From contig JAHHQW010000004.1 of assembly GCA_020026195.1 (NCBI GenBank), positions 1-64,000 on the forward strand: a stretch of DNA of 64,000 nt. The letters are read 5' to 3'. The notes beneath the pieces are model-generated. The model saw only the letters and a list, made by a program, of their open reading frames with translations. It made no database searches and was not told where the DNA came from. This document shows positions 34,740 to 43,665 of this stretch, piece by piece (the stretch's first letter is position 1; every line of letters starts with the position of its first letter). The position numbers were made by a program, and so were the translations under genes. This DNA comes from Prevotella sp. (GTDB lineage Bacteria; Bacteroidota; Bacteroidia; Bacteroidales; Bacteroidaceae).

Positions 34740-36320
34740 TTATTGCTCTGTAAGTATTCTCAGAGCTTCATTCACTATGTCATTGTTCTTGTTAGTTATT
34801 TCAAAATACTCTGACATGTCCCATATATCTCGTGCTACAAGTGCCTTTAATTGAATTTTGAGCTGCTCTTTAGTTTTCTTCAGGTCTTTATTGTCTTCAG
34901 GTTCTATCTTGTCTTTTTTACCTTCTGCAATAATATTTTCTACAACTTCATCAGGTGTCTGATAGTTTTTCTTAAAGTCCTCGAAAGAAGTATATCTGCT
35001 GTGCAGTTCCTTGCGGTTTTCGTCGATGTATTTAAGACTTTGTGTAAGTACAATGTTCTTAAGTATAAGTTTACGATAATACTTTGAGAATTTAAGAGTA
35101 TCTAAAGGAACAAAATAGTCGGGCATAATTCCGCCGCCGCCATATACTGTACGATTTTCCTTGAGAGTATAGTATTTTAGCGAGTCGTTAAAGTGAATGC
35201 TGTCCTTGCATGTAAGTTCGCCGTGTTTCAGACGATTCTCAAAATCCATCTCATAATCTTTCATGTCTCCCTTCTTGTATGGCTTCTGTATACATCTTCC
35301 CGAAGGTGTGTAGTAATGTGCAATCGTAAGACGTATCATAGAATTATCGGGAAGTTCGATGGGACGTTGTACCAGACCCTTTCCGAACGAACGACGTCCT
35401 ACAACAATTCCTCGGTCATGGTCCTGAATAGCACCGGTAAATATTTCAGCTGCAGAAGCTGAGAATTCATCAATGAGTACCACTACCCTTCCGTCTCTGA
35501 ATTTTCCGTTACCTGATGCCTTGTAATTCTTCCTTTTGTAAGTACGTCCTTCGGTGTAAACCACTATATCGTTGCTGTTCAGAAATTCTCCTGCTATCTT
35601 TACCGAAGCCTGTAGGAAACCTCCGCCATTACCCTGGAGGTCTACTATTACGTCTTTCATTCCCTTCGACTGAAGGTCTTTCATAGCATCCATGAATTCT
35701 TTGTAAGTATTAGCACCGAAGTTACCTAAACGAACATATCCTATTCCGTCGGCAATCATGTATGCTGCTTCGAGCGACTTGATGGGAATTCTGTCGCGCG
35801 TAACTACAAAAGTAAGTACATCGTGTACGCCTCGGCGTTTAACTTTAAGTGTTACCTTGCTGCCCTTCTTACCTCTAAGGCATTTCATTATTTTATGTTT
35901 CGGCATCTTTACACCGGCAATAACACTGTCGTTAACCGAAATGATACGGTCGCCTGGCAGAAGACCGGCTTTCTCCGAAGGACCGTTTACAACTGGCTGT
36001 ATTACAACGAGAGAGTCGTCGATAATATTAAACTGTATGCCGATGCCTTCGAAATTACCCATGAGAGGTTCTGTAATGGCCTTCATTTCTTCAGCATCAG
36101 AATATGAAGAATGAGGATCAAGTTTCTCTAACATTCCCCTTATGGCATCTTCTACAAGTTTATTTTCGTTTACAGAGTCCACATAGAGAGCATTGATGTA
36201 AACTTCAGCCATCTGTAGTTTGCGCAGCGGACTTTCTTTTCCATAATTAATCTTTACCTGTGCAGATGCACAGAAACAAGACATAATAAATCCTATAAGA
36301 AGGAGAATTGTTCTTTTCAT
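34740..36320 (-). CDS. C-terminal processing peptidase (S41 family)
   Basis: Exported serine protease of the CtpA/Tsp type, about 526 residues. A signal peptide (MKRTILLLIGFIMSCFCASAQ) is followed by an N-terminal helical region, a PDZ domain (about 85-165, with GLLPGDRIISVNDSVI) and the S41 core. The core has the nucleophile in DEFSASAAEIFTGAI and the general-base Lys in RRSFGKGLVQ. A charged C-terminal tail follows. The start at 36320 is chosen because it begins the signal peptide. An upstream ATG at 36341 overlaps a -7 promoter box (36339-36346). Confidence 0.92.
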   Translation of the reverse strand: MKRTILLLIGFIMSCFCASAQVKINYGKESPLRKLQMAEVYINALYVDSVNENKLVEDAIRGMLEKLDPHSSYSDAEEMKAITEPLMGNFEGIGIQFNIIDDSLVVIQPVVNGPSEKAGLLPGDRIISVNDSVIAGVKMPKHKIMKCLRGKKGSKVTLKVKRRGVHDVLTFVVTRDRIPIKSLEAAYMIADGIGYVRLGNFGANTYKEFMDAMKDLQSKGMKDVIVDLQGNGGGFLQASVKIAGEFLNSNDIVVYTEGRTYKRKNYKASGNGKFRDGRVVVLIDEFSASAAEIFTGAIQDHDRGIVVGRRSFGKGLVQRPIELPDNSMIRLTIAHYYTPSGRCIQKPYKKGDMKDYEMDFENRLKHGELTCKDSIHFNDSLKYYTLKENRTVYGGGGIMPDYFVPLDTLKFSKYYRKLILKNIVLTQSLKYIDENRKELHSRYTSFEDFKKNYQTPDEVVENIIAEGKKDKIEPEDNKDLKKTKEQLKIQLKALVARDIWDMSEYFEITNKNNDIVNEALRILTEQ

Positions 36321-36338
36321 ATCATCGTAATTTATTTG

Positions 36339-36346
36339 CAAATATA
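36339..36346 (-). promoter_or_regulatory. -7 element for the S41 protease gene
   Basis: Minus-strand TATATTTG, 19 bp before the start at 36320. Confidence 0.5.
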
Positions 36347-36457
36347 CATATTAAAATTGTAAATATTTACATCGCCGTGAAGAAATACGTCTTTAATAAG
36401 ACGTTATCAGCCACCTTTCTTGGTTGTTTATTGCCATGATTAAAAAATATATTTAAT

Positions 36458-36489
36458 TTTGCAAAATAGAGTAATTTACTGTATATTTG
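36458..36489 (+). promoter_or_regulatory. Promoter for the GNAT-like gene and parE
   Basis: TTTG (36458-36461), 20 bp, TATATTTG (36482-36489). An additional TAATTTTG lies at 36454-36461. Confidence 0.6.
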
Positions 36490-36517
36490 CATAATTAATT
36501 AAGATATAAAGAAAATA

Positions 36518-37663
36518 ATGTCTTCAGTAAAAATATGTAAGGTCGAAAATAAAAGCGATCTGAAACGATTCATAGAATTTCATTATGACCTTTACGAAGG
36601 AAACGAATACGATGTTCCGAATCTTTACAGTGACGAATTAAATACATTCAGCCCCGAAAAAAATGCTGCATTTGAGTTTTGCGAAGCAGAACTGTATATT
36701 GCCGTTAAAGATGGTAAGACTGTTGGACGTGTAGCTGCCATAATCAACCATAAGGCTAATAAAAAATGGAATCATAATTCGGTTCGTTTCGGCTGGTTAG
36801 ACTTCATTGATGATAAAGAAGTGTCGCGTGCACTCTTAGATGCCGTAGAAAAGTTTGGCAAGTCTAAGGGAATGGACAGAATGATAGGTCCTCTCGGCTT
36901 TACAGACATGGATCCCGAAGGAATGCTCACGATGGGATTCGACCAGCTTGGCACCATGCCTACGATATACAATTATCCTTATTACCCCGAACACATTGAA
37001 AGTATGGAAGGGTTTGTCAAGGATAATGATTATGTGGAATACAAGATTCTTATACCTGAAAGTATACCGGAGAAATATGCTAAGATTTCTGCCATGATTC
37101 AGAAACGTTATAATCTTCATGTGAAGAAACTCACGAAGAAAGAAGTTTTTGAAGAAGGTTACGGAAAGAAGATATTTGAAGTTATAAACGAGACTTTTAA
37201 AAATCTGTATGGATTTTCAGAACTTTCAGAACGACAGATAGACCAGTACGTAAATATGTATTTCCCATTTATCGATCTTAATTTAGTTACTCTCGTAGAA
37301 GACTGGAATGCTGATAAAAAGCTCGTAGGTGTAGGTATTACCCTGCCCTCTATGTCGCATGCCTTGAAGAAATGTAAGCGCGGACGTCTGTTTCCTTTCG
37401 GATGGTGGCATATTCTCAGAGCTATAAAATACCATAAGACAAACATTGTAGACCTTCTGCTTCTGGGTGTTCTGCCTGAATACAGAGTTAAAGGTGCCAA
37501 TGCTCTGATGTTCTCAGATCTCATTCCATGGTATCAGAAATATGGTTTCGAGTGGGCTGAGACTCAGGTGGAAATGGAAACCAACGAAAAGGTACAGAGT
37601 CAGTGGCAATATTTTGATATTGAGAACCACAAGCGCAGAAGATGTTATAAAAAAGATATTTAA
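36518..37663 (+). CDS. GNAT-like N-acetyltransferase family protein
   Basis: 381 residues. The N-terminal part (KICKVENKSDLKRFIEFHYDLYEGNEYDVP) and ELYIAVKDGKTVGRVAAIINHKAN resemble the first half of a GNAT fold. MDRMIGPLGFTDMDPEGMLTMGFD and the C-terminal LLLLGVLPEYRVKGANALMF, with an acetyl-CoA-loop-like segment, support the assignment. This looks like the YghO-type family, common in Bacteroidetes and without a known substrate. It precedes parE by 18 bp and probably shares its transcript, though no functional link is known. Confidence 0.65.
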   Translation: MSSVKICKVENKSDLKRFIEFHYDLYEGNEYDVPNLYSDELNTFSPEKNAAFEFCEAELYIAVKDGKTVGRVAAIINHKANKKWNHNSVRFGWLDFIDDKEVSRALLDAVEKFGKSKGMDRMIGPLGFTDMDPEGMLTMGFDQLGTMPTIYNYPYYPEHIESMEGFVKDNDYVEYKILIPESIPEKYAKISAMIQKRYNLHVKKLTKKEVFEEGYGKKIFEVINETFKNLYGFSELSERQIDQYVNMYFPFIDLNLVTLVEDWNADKKLVGVGITLPSMSHALKKCKRGRLFPFGWWHILRAIKYHKTNIVDLLLLGVLPEYRVKGANALMFSDLIPWYQKYGFEWAETQVEMETNEKVQSQWQYFDIENHKRRRCYKKDI

Positions 37664-37681
37664 AGAGAAGCATTTTTATAT

Positions 37682-39631
37682 ATGGAGGATAAGGAAAATC
37701 TCAGTCAGGTGGCATATACCGAAGATAATATCCGTCATCTCTCGGATATGGAGCACGTGCGTACTCGTCCGGGTATGTATATCGGACGTCTTGGTGACGG
37801 TTCTATGCCCGAAGACGGTATTTACGTTCTGCTCAAGGAAGTGATAGACAACTCTATTGATGAGTTTAAGATGCACGCCGGCAAACGTATAGAGATTAAG
37901 GTAAAGAACGGACTTGAAGTTTCTATAAGGGACTATGGCCGCGGTATTCCTCAGGGAAAACTTGTAGAGGCTGTGAGCAAACTTAATACCGGAGGTAAGT
38001 ATGATTCTAAGGCTTTTAAGAAAAGTGTGGGTCTCAACGGTGTAGGTATCAAGGCTGTAAATGCTCTTAGCTCTGAATTTGAGGTTAAGTCTTTTAGAGA
38101 CGGTAAGGTTCGTACTGTATCTTTCCAGCGTGGTATTCTTAAAAGTGACACGACAGAGGATACTGACGAAAGAACAGGTACGTTTATCTATTTTGTTCCC
38201 GATAATAAGATGTTCAAGAACTATAAGTTCAATAACGATTTTATCGAGATAATGCTCCGTAACTACACATATCTTAATACAGGACTGACAATTGTCTATA
38301 ACGGAACACGTATCGTTAGTCGCAATGGTCTTGAAGATCTGCTTGTAGATAACATGACTACGGAGGGTATATATCCTATAATACATCTTAAAGACGATGA
38401 TATAGAAATTGCTTTCACACATACTAATCAGTATGGAGAAGAATATCATTCGTTCGTTAACGGACAGCATACTACTCAGGGCGGTACTCATCAGAGTGCT
38501 TTCAAAGAACATATAGCTCGTACAATAAAAGAATTCTTTAATAAGAACTTCGAATTCTCAGACATCCGTAACGGAATGGTTGCAGCTGTAGCTATTAATG
38601 TTGAGGAACCTATGTTTGAGAGTCAGACTAAGATAAAACTCGGCTCGCTTACGATGAGTCCGGATGGTGTGAGCATAAATAAGTTTATTGGCGACTTTAT
38701 AAAGCGCGAACTCGATAACTTTATGCACATGCACACTGACATTGCGGAACTGATGCTCAAGAAGATACAGGAAAGTGAACGTGAGCGTAAGTCGATGGCT
38801 GGTATTACCAAACTGGCAAGAGAACGTGCTAAGAAAGCTAATCTTCACAATAAGAAACTTCGTGACTGCCGAATTCATTTCTGTGATGCTAAAAATGACC
38901 TTAAGGAACAGAGTTCTATATTTATTACCGAGGGTGATTCAGCGAGTGGTAGTATAACGAAAAGTCGTGATGTTAATACTCAGGCTGTGTTCAGTCTGCG
39001 TGGAAAGCCTCTGAATTCATTTGGGCTTACTAAGAAAGTAGTGTATGAGAACGAAGAATTCAACCTTCTTCAGGCTGCTCTTGATATAGAAGACGGACTC
39101 GATACACTAAGATATAATAAGGTTATCGTGGCAACTGATGCCGATGTCGACGGTATGCATATCCGTCTGCTGATAATTTCTTTCTTCTTGCAGTTCTTCC
39201 CAGAGCTTATTAAGAAAGGACATGTATACATTCTTCAGACTCCTCTTTTCAGAGTTCGTAATCGTCGTACTAAAATTAGTAATAAGAAGGTTGCTGCTGA
39301 TGGTAAACCCAAAAAAGGTGAAAAGAAGAGTGATTTTATCACTCGTTACTGTTACAGCGATGAAGAACGTATAAAGGCAATAAAGGAACTTGGACCAGAC
39401 CCTGAAATCACACGATTCAAAGGTCTTGGCGAAATATCTCCTGAAGAGTTCGTACATTTTATTGGTCCTGAAATGCGTCTTGAGCAGGTTATGATACACA
39501 AGAACGATAAACTTCAAAAACTATTGGAATATTATATGGGTAAGAATACTCCCGAAAGACAGGAGTTTATCATAGATAATCTTGTTGTTGAAGATGATCG
39601 TGAGGAGAATATAGGAATTGTAGAAAAGTAA
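37682..39631 (+). CDS. parE: DNA topoisomerase IV subunit B (type IIA topoisomerase ATPase subunit)
   Basis: ATPase subunit of the decatenating type II topoisomerase. The 649 residues carry the GHKL ATPase (EVIDNSIDEF, IRDYGRGIPQGKL, GLNGVGIKAVNALSS), the transducer domain and the TOPRIM domain (FITEGDSASGSI, ATDADVDGMHIRLLI). The C-terminal PEIT(R)FKGLGEISPEEF segment is the usual subunit-A contact. The divergent N-terminus (VRTRPGMYIGRLGDGSMPEDGIYVLLKEV) matches the Bacteroidetes ParE form better than GyrB, but without parC or gyrA beside it the split is not certain. Third positions favour T and G (about T36/A13 in the first 84 codons). Confidence 0.88.
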   Translation: MEDKENLSQVAYTEDNIRHLSDMEHVRTRPGMYIGRLGDGSMPEDGIYVLLKEVIDNSIDEFKMHAGKRIEIKVKNGLEVSIRDYGRGIPQGKLVEAVSKLNTGGKYDSKAFKKSVGLNGVGIKAVNALSSEFEVKSFRDGKVRTVSFQRGILKSDTTEDTDERTGTFIYFVPDNKMFKNYKFNNDFIEIMLRNYTYLNTGLTIVYNGTRIVSRNGLEDLLVDNMTTEGIYPIIHLKDDDIEIAFTHTNQYGEEYHSFVNGQHTTQGGTHQSAFKEHIARTIKEFFNKNFEFSDIRNGMVAAVAINVEEPMFESQTKIKLGSLTMSPDGVSINKFIGDFIKRELDNFMHMHTDIAELMLKKIQESERERKSMAGITKLARERAKKANLHNKKLRDCRIHFCDAKNDLKEQSSIFITEGDSASGSITKSRDVNTQAVFSLRGKPLNSFGLTKKVVYENEEFNLLQAALDIEDGLDTLRYNKVIVATDADVDGMHIRLLIISFFLQFFPELIKKGHVYILQTPLFRVRNRRTKISNKKVAADGKPKKGEKKSDFITRYCYSDEERIKAIKELGPDPEITRFKGLGEISPEEFVHFIGPEMRLEQVMIHKNDKLQKLLEYYMGKNTPERQEFIIDNLVVEDDREENIGIVEK

Positions 39632-39650
39632 TTAAGAGAATATATTAGTC

Positions 39651-39692
39651 GGAGGCATACTTATAAAAATAGGTATGTCTCTTATTTTTTAT
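39651..39692 (+). terminator. Terminator after parE
   Basis: GAGGCATAC / GTATGTCTC stem (one G-T) with inner TAT/ATA pairing, followed by TTATTTTTTAT. Confidence 0.75.
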
Positions 39693-39897
39693 AATCGTCT
39701 CTACCCTACTTTTTATGGTATATATTCATGATGTTTATCATGAATTTAAATCTTAATTATATATTAAACTTGGTTATTACATCAGATAAATAACTTAAGA
39801 AAAGTATGCTGTAGACATTTGTATTTCATAGTAATATAAGTTATAAGACTTTCATATAGACTTAATTTATGTTGTATTGATTAATTTTTACGGAGTC

Positions 39898-41889
39898 TTA
39901 GAACTTAATTCTTAACTGAATGTCTAAGTCTGAAAGATACGACTTGTTAACTTCTCTGAGACCGCTGCTAATTTTATTTCTGTCAAAGTATTTTGTTATT
40001 CCGTAATGTAACATAATCATGAAATTCTTACATATATCGTATCTCGAAGATAGTGAAAAACGCATTCCTTTACCATAGAATGAAGGAAAAGAAAAGCTGT
40101 AAAGTGGACCATGTTCGTATATATAAATACGAGAAGAATAGTCTTTTGTAGAGAAGTATCCCAATAGTCCGTCAGTTTTTAGTTTCTTTCCTATTCCTAA
40201 TCTGCCATAACAACACGACATCCATCCAAAACTATTGATTTTATGACGGTTATAATGACTGTTTAATTGCAGCTTAATACTATTCTCACCACTTGTAAAA
40301 CCGCAGTCTAAACGTGTAGAGTTTTCATGACAATGTATTTGTTCTCCCCCACCAGGAATGTTCTTTTCACGATTGCGGTATCTGTTACGTATTCCTAAAG
40401 AGAATGCATTTCTTTTATATAGAATGTTGATAAGGTTATCAAAAGATGATGAAGATGATGAAGTGTTGTATTTTTTATAAGGGAAATATGCAACATCCGC
40501 ATATACTGATACATTGAGATTAGGATTCACACGATAGTCGGCACCGATGTAAAAACCATTTTCGTTCTGTATGTGTCCTCCATCGGAAAACGATTGTGAA
40601 AACAGAGAATAATAACGGTAAGAATAGAATCGGTGTATGGCATTGAGTTTTAAATCTTCATTAATGTTATATGATGCTGTGTTTATAGTTGCGATTGCTC
40701 CGTCGTTATTAAATGCAGTTTCACCAGAAACAGAGAATCGATAGTTTATGTATCCGTAGTTTACACCTAAATTATAAAAAGAGTATCCTACAGGACCATA
40801 GTATTTATAAGAATCTATCTTTGCTCTTGCAAAAGGACGATTGAACCAAACGTAATATCCTGTCATACCTGCATGAAATCCGTTTGCTTGCCATAGGATG
40901 TTTCCACCTGTAACAAATTGCTGTGTGTTGTTCTTTTTCTTCATTTCATTAGTTGTACGATGATATCCTGAAGATGAAAGACTGCGAATCTTTCCTTCCC
41001 CATTCAAGGTTGCATCTATATCTTTAAACGAAACAAATCCTGATAGATCTACATTCTTAAGTATATTTACTGTCATTGCGGCACCTTGCAGACTTTTTCC
41101 ATCTGATGACGAAGAATGAACTGTTATGTTATTAGATACCTTACCTGCAAGTGAAGTGTTTGCCGTCTTTCCTAATGAAAAATTATTGTTCATAACAAGT
41201 CCCATGCCAAATGACAGGCGATATTTTCCTATTGCAAGAGTTTTTATTCTGCCTAAATCTCTTATCATAAGGTAATAAGAATAGTAATCGTACCCTGCCC
41301 TGTTATTGCTGCTAAAAAAAGGTTCGCCTGCATCTTGCGAACCTACTAATCCTAAACGTATCCTGTTATTATATCTGAAATTATATCTAAGCGAATGTTT
41401 GTATTTGTATCCCATGTATCCGCTTTTGTCACCCTTGCGTTCATAGAAAGGTATTTTACCGGTAAGAAGTAAATTATGCTTTCCGTATTTTAAAATTTTA
41501 CGCATGGAAAGTTTATTATTGCTTTCTTTCTCTCCTACATATATAAAATCAACCAACAATCTTCGTGTGTAATAATCCAATTGTTCTATGAGAGCCAGTT
41601 CTCCAAGACTTTCCATTCCGTTATAATGGTAAAGATAAGAACAGATTGCTTCTATCTGTGAATCATTTAAGAAAGGAAACTGTTCAAGATCTTCCCTCCT
41701 GGCTTTATTTATGTTTATTGGATTGAGATATAGTTCGTAAAGAATAGAATAAATATTTTCATTTGTGTCTGAGTTATCCCCCATTAGGTCAATGTATCTT
41801 GCGTAAACATCTTCCCATTTATCATCGTTTTGTGCACGACAAAAATATGTTCCACAAATGAACATTATAACAATAAAAATGAATTTCAT
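39898..41889 (-). CDS. Exported helix-hairpin-helix / beta-barrel-like protein
   Basis: About 663 residues. A signal peptide (MKFIFIVIMFICGTYFCRAQ) is followed by a ComEA-like helix-hairpin-helix region (about 50-115: PININKARREDLEQFPFLND; LGELALIEQLDYYTRR). A long beta-rich region full of alternating aromatic and polar strands comes next, ending in LDIQLRIKF, a C-terminus typical of outer-membrane barrels. The combination suggests an outer-membrane protein with a periplasmic DNA- or partner-binding module; competence-type DNA uptake is one possibility, and dprA lies 9 kb away. Function is unknown. The start is 41889 or 41895. Confidence 0.65.
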   Translation of the reverse strand: MKFIFIVIMFICGTYFCRAQNDDKWEDVYARYIDLMGDNSDTNENIYSILYELYLNPININKARREDLEQFPFLNDSQIEAICSYLYHYNGMESLGELALIEQLDYYTRRLLVDFIYVGEKESNNKLSMRKILKYGKHNLLLTGKIPFYERKGDKSGYMGYKYKHSLRYNFRYNNRIRLGLVGSQDAGEPFFSSNNRAGYDYYSYYLMIRDLGRIKTLAIGKYRLSFGMGLVMNNNFSLGKTANTSLAGKVSNNITVHSSSSDGKSLQGAAMTVNILKNVDLSGFVSFKDIDATLNGEGKIRSLSSSGYHRTTNEMKKKNNTQQFVTGGNILWQANGFHAGMTGYYVWFNRPFARAKIDSYKYYGPVGYSFYNLGVNYGYINYRFSVSGETAFNNDGAIATINTASYNINEDLKLNAIHRFYSYRYYSLFSQSFSDGGHIQNENGFYIGADYRVNPNLNVSVYADVAYFPYKKYNTSSSSSSFDNLINILYKRNAFSLGIRNRYRNREKNIPGGGEQIHCHENSTRLDCGFTSGENSIKLQLNSHYNRHKINSFGWMSCCYGRLGIGKKLKTDGLLGYFSTKDYSSRIYIYEHGPLYSFSFPSFYGKGMRFSLSSRYDICKNFMIMLHYGITKYFDRNKISSGLREVNKSYLSDLDIQLRIKF

Positions 41890-41986
41890 AAACATCTTAT
41901 GATAAAGATTGCGGTAAAGATAATAAAAAATAATTGATAAAGTGTAAATTAGATTATTCAAGATGCGTAAATAAAGAAATTGTTTA

Positions 41987-41994
41987 TATTTTTG
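41987..41994 (+). promoter_or_regulatory. -7 element for the DUF4294 gene
   Basis: TATTTTTG, only 13 bp before the ATG at 42008. The predicted leader is therefore very short, and a GTG at 41999 would lie at the transcription start. Confidence 0.5.
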
Positions 41995-42007
41995 CGGTGT
42001 GAGTAAT

Positions 42008-42637
42008 ATGAGATACTATATAATAAGTCTTTTACTTCTTGTTACGGTGAATGTCTTTTCTTCATCGTCGGATGTTGCTGTGTCTGACACATTAACAACC
42101 GAGGATTCTTCATTTGTTCCGCTTGTAAAGGTCAGAACAGCGCTTTCTGAAGATGGTGACAGTATTCAGTATGTAGAATTGAACAGGATATACGTATATC
42201 CTGAGATGACATTTAAAAAAGAGAATGATAGAAGGAAATTCAGCCGTCTTGTAAGAAATGTAAAGAAAGTTTTACCTCTTGCAAAGAAAGCAAGGGTTAT
42301 GATGCTTGAGACTTACGAATATATTATGACTCTGCCAACAGAGGAGGCTAGGAGCAAACATCTTAAGCTTGTGGAAGAAGATATTAAGCGAACGTATACT
42401 CCGGTTATGAAGAAACTTACGTTCTCACAGGGCAAACTTCTCATAAAATTAATATATAGGGAATGCAATTCATCAACATACCAGTTGATAAAGGCTTTTT
42501 TAGGGCCTGTGAAGGCAGGTTTTTATCAGACTTTTGCATGGATGTTTGGTGCAAGTCTTACTAAACAATACGATCCAGAAGGCAAAGATAAAATTACCGA
42601 AAGGGTAGTACGAATGGTTGAGGCGGGACAGTTATAG
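42008..42637 (+). CDS. DUF4294 family exported protein
   Basis: About 209 residues with a signal peptide (MRYYIISLLLLVTVNVFSSSS). The conserved core begins YVELNRIYVYPEMTFKKENDRRKFSRLVRNVKKVLPLAKKAR and continues through LTFSQGKLLIKLIYRECNSSTYQLIKAFLGPVKAGFYQTFAWMFG. This is the DUF4294 pattern, restricted mainly to Bacteroidetes, with no known function. It is divergent from the HhH-barrel gene. The ATG at 42008 is preferred over GTG 41999, which lies against the -7 box. Confidence 0.8.
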   Translation: MRYYIISLLLLVTVNVFSSSSDVAVSDTLTTEDSSFVPLVKVRTALSEDGDSIQYVELNRIYVYPEMTFKKENDRRKFSRLVRNVKKVLPLAKKARVMMLETYEYIMTLPTEEARSKHLKLVEEDIKRTYTPVMKKLTFSQGKLLIKLIYRECNSSTYQLIKAFLGPVKAGFYQTFAWMFGASLTKQYDPEGKDKITERVVRMVEAGQL

Positions 42638-42677
42638 AAACAAAAGCATTTTCTTTTGTTAATTACATCATTTTTAT

Positions 42678-42708
42678 TTTGTTATGTAGTAATCTTGTCC
42701 TAACTTTG
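42678..42708 (+). promoter_or_regulatory. Bacteroidetes promoter for the YitT triplet
   Basis: TTTG (42678-42681), 19 bp, TAACTTTG (42701-42708): exact match, 21 bp before the first YitT start. No terminator is seen until after the PAP2 gene, so the three YitT genes, the SDR gene and the PAP2 gene may share it. Confidence 0.75.
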
Positions 42709-42729
42709 CGGCCTAATATTAGAGTATAG

Positions 42730-43611
42730 ATGAAAGTAGGTAAGATTAATAGGAGTTTAGTTTTCAGAGAAGTACGAGATTACGTAATGATAGCCTTTGC
42801 AATGATGCTCTATTGTATAGGCTGGACATTATTTTTATTACCAAACAATATTACAACTGGGGGTATTCCTGGTATATCATCAATTATTTATTGGGGTACA
42901 GGAGTGCCAGTTCAAGTTTCGTACTTTATTTTTAATGTAATATTGATACTGTTTGCATTGTGGATACTTGGATGGCGTTTCTGTATTAAGACTATTTTTG
43001 CTATGTTTACTCTTACGACAATGGTAGCATTTTCTACAGAGAACTTAGGTCACATTCATATTTTGTCAGACCAGCCATTCATGACAGCTATCTTGGGAGC
43101 TTTATTCTGTGGAAGTGGAGTAGGACTGAGCCTGTCATTCAACGGAAGCACCGGAGGTACTGATATTATAGCCGCAATAATAAACAAGTATAAAAACATA
43201 TCGCTTGGAAAAGTGATAATGCTTGCCGATGTCATCATAGTAACGTCAAGTTATCTTGTTGTTCCGGATATAGAAAAGATAGTATATGGTTATGTTGTAC
43301 TGCTCCTTACAGGATGGTGCATAGATGCTGTAGTGTCGTCTTTCCGTCAGTCTGTGCAGTTCTTTATCATTTCAGATAAGTTTGAAGAGATTGGACGCGA
43401 GATAAGTGCAGTTTCAAGCCGAGGCTGTACCGTAATCAATTCTAAAGGTAGTTATACAGGCAACGATGTAAAGATGTTGTTCGTGCTTGCCCGCAGAAGT
43501 GAGTCTTCAAAGATATTTAACATCATACAGTCAGTAGATCCTAAAGCCTTTGTATCACAGAGTCTTACAATAGGTGTCTATGGTGATGGCTTCGACAAAT
43601 TTAAGAAGTAA
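42730..43611 (+). CDS. YitT family membrane protein, array member 1
   Basis: 293 residues. About six hydrophobic segments carry MIAFAMMLYCIGWTLFLLPN, the TTGGIPGISS loop and NGSTGGTDIIAAIINKYKNI. A C-terminal DUF2179 domain (SVQFFIISDKFEEIGREIS; RGCTVINSKGSYTGNDVKM) follows, ending KAFVSQSLTIGVYGDGFDKFK. The last motif is shared almost exactly with the next two genes, so they are recent paralogs. Transport has been proposed for the family but not shown. Confidence 0.87.
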   Translation: MKVGKINRSLVFREVRDYVMIAFAMMLYCIGWTLFLLPNNITTGGIPGISSIIYWGTGVPVQVSYFIFNVILILFALWILGWRFCIKTIFAMFTLTTMVAFSTENLGHIHILSDQPFMTAILGALFCGSGVGLSLSFNGSTGGTDIIAAIINKYKNISLGKVIMLADVIIVTSSYLVVPDIEKIVYGYVVLLLTGWCIDAVVSSFRQSVQFFIISDKFEEIGREISAVSSRGCTVINSKGSYTGNDVKMLFVLARRSESSKIFNIIQSVDPKAFVSQSLTIGVYGDGFDKFKK

Positions 43612-43665
43612 CAAACGAAAACAAAATAAAAATAATTAATAGTAATACATTTATTAACATCAGCT

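Noticed and set aside
37676..38512. Minus-strand frame opposite parE
   Set aside because: Shadow of the conserved ATPase domain; no start signals or family motifs.
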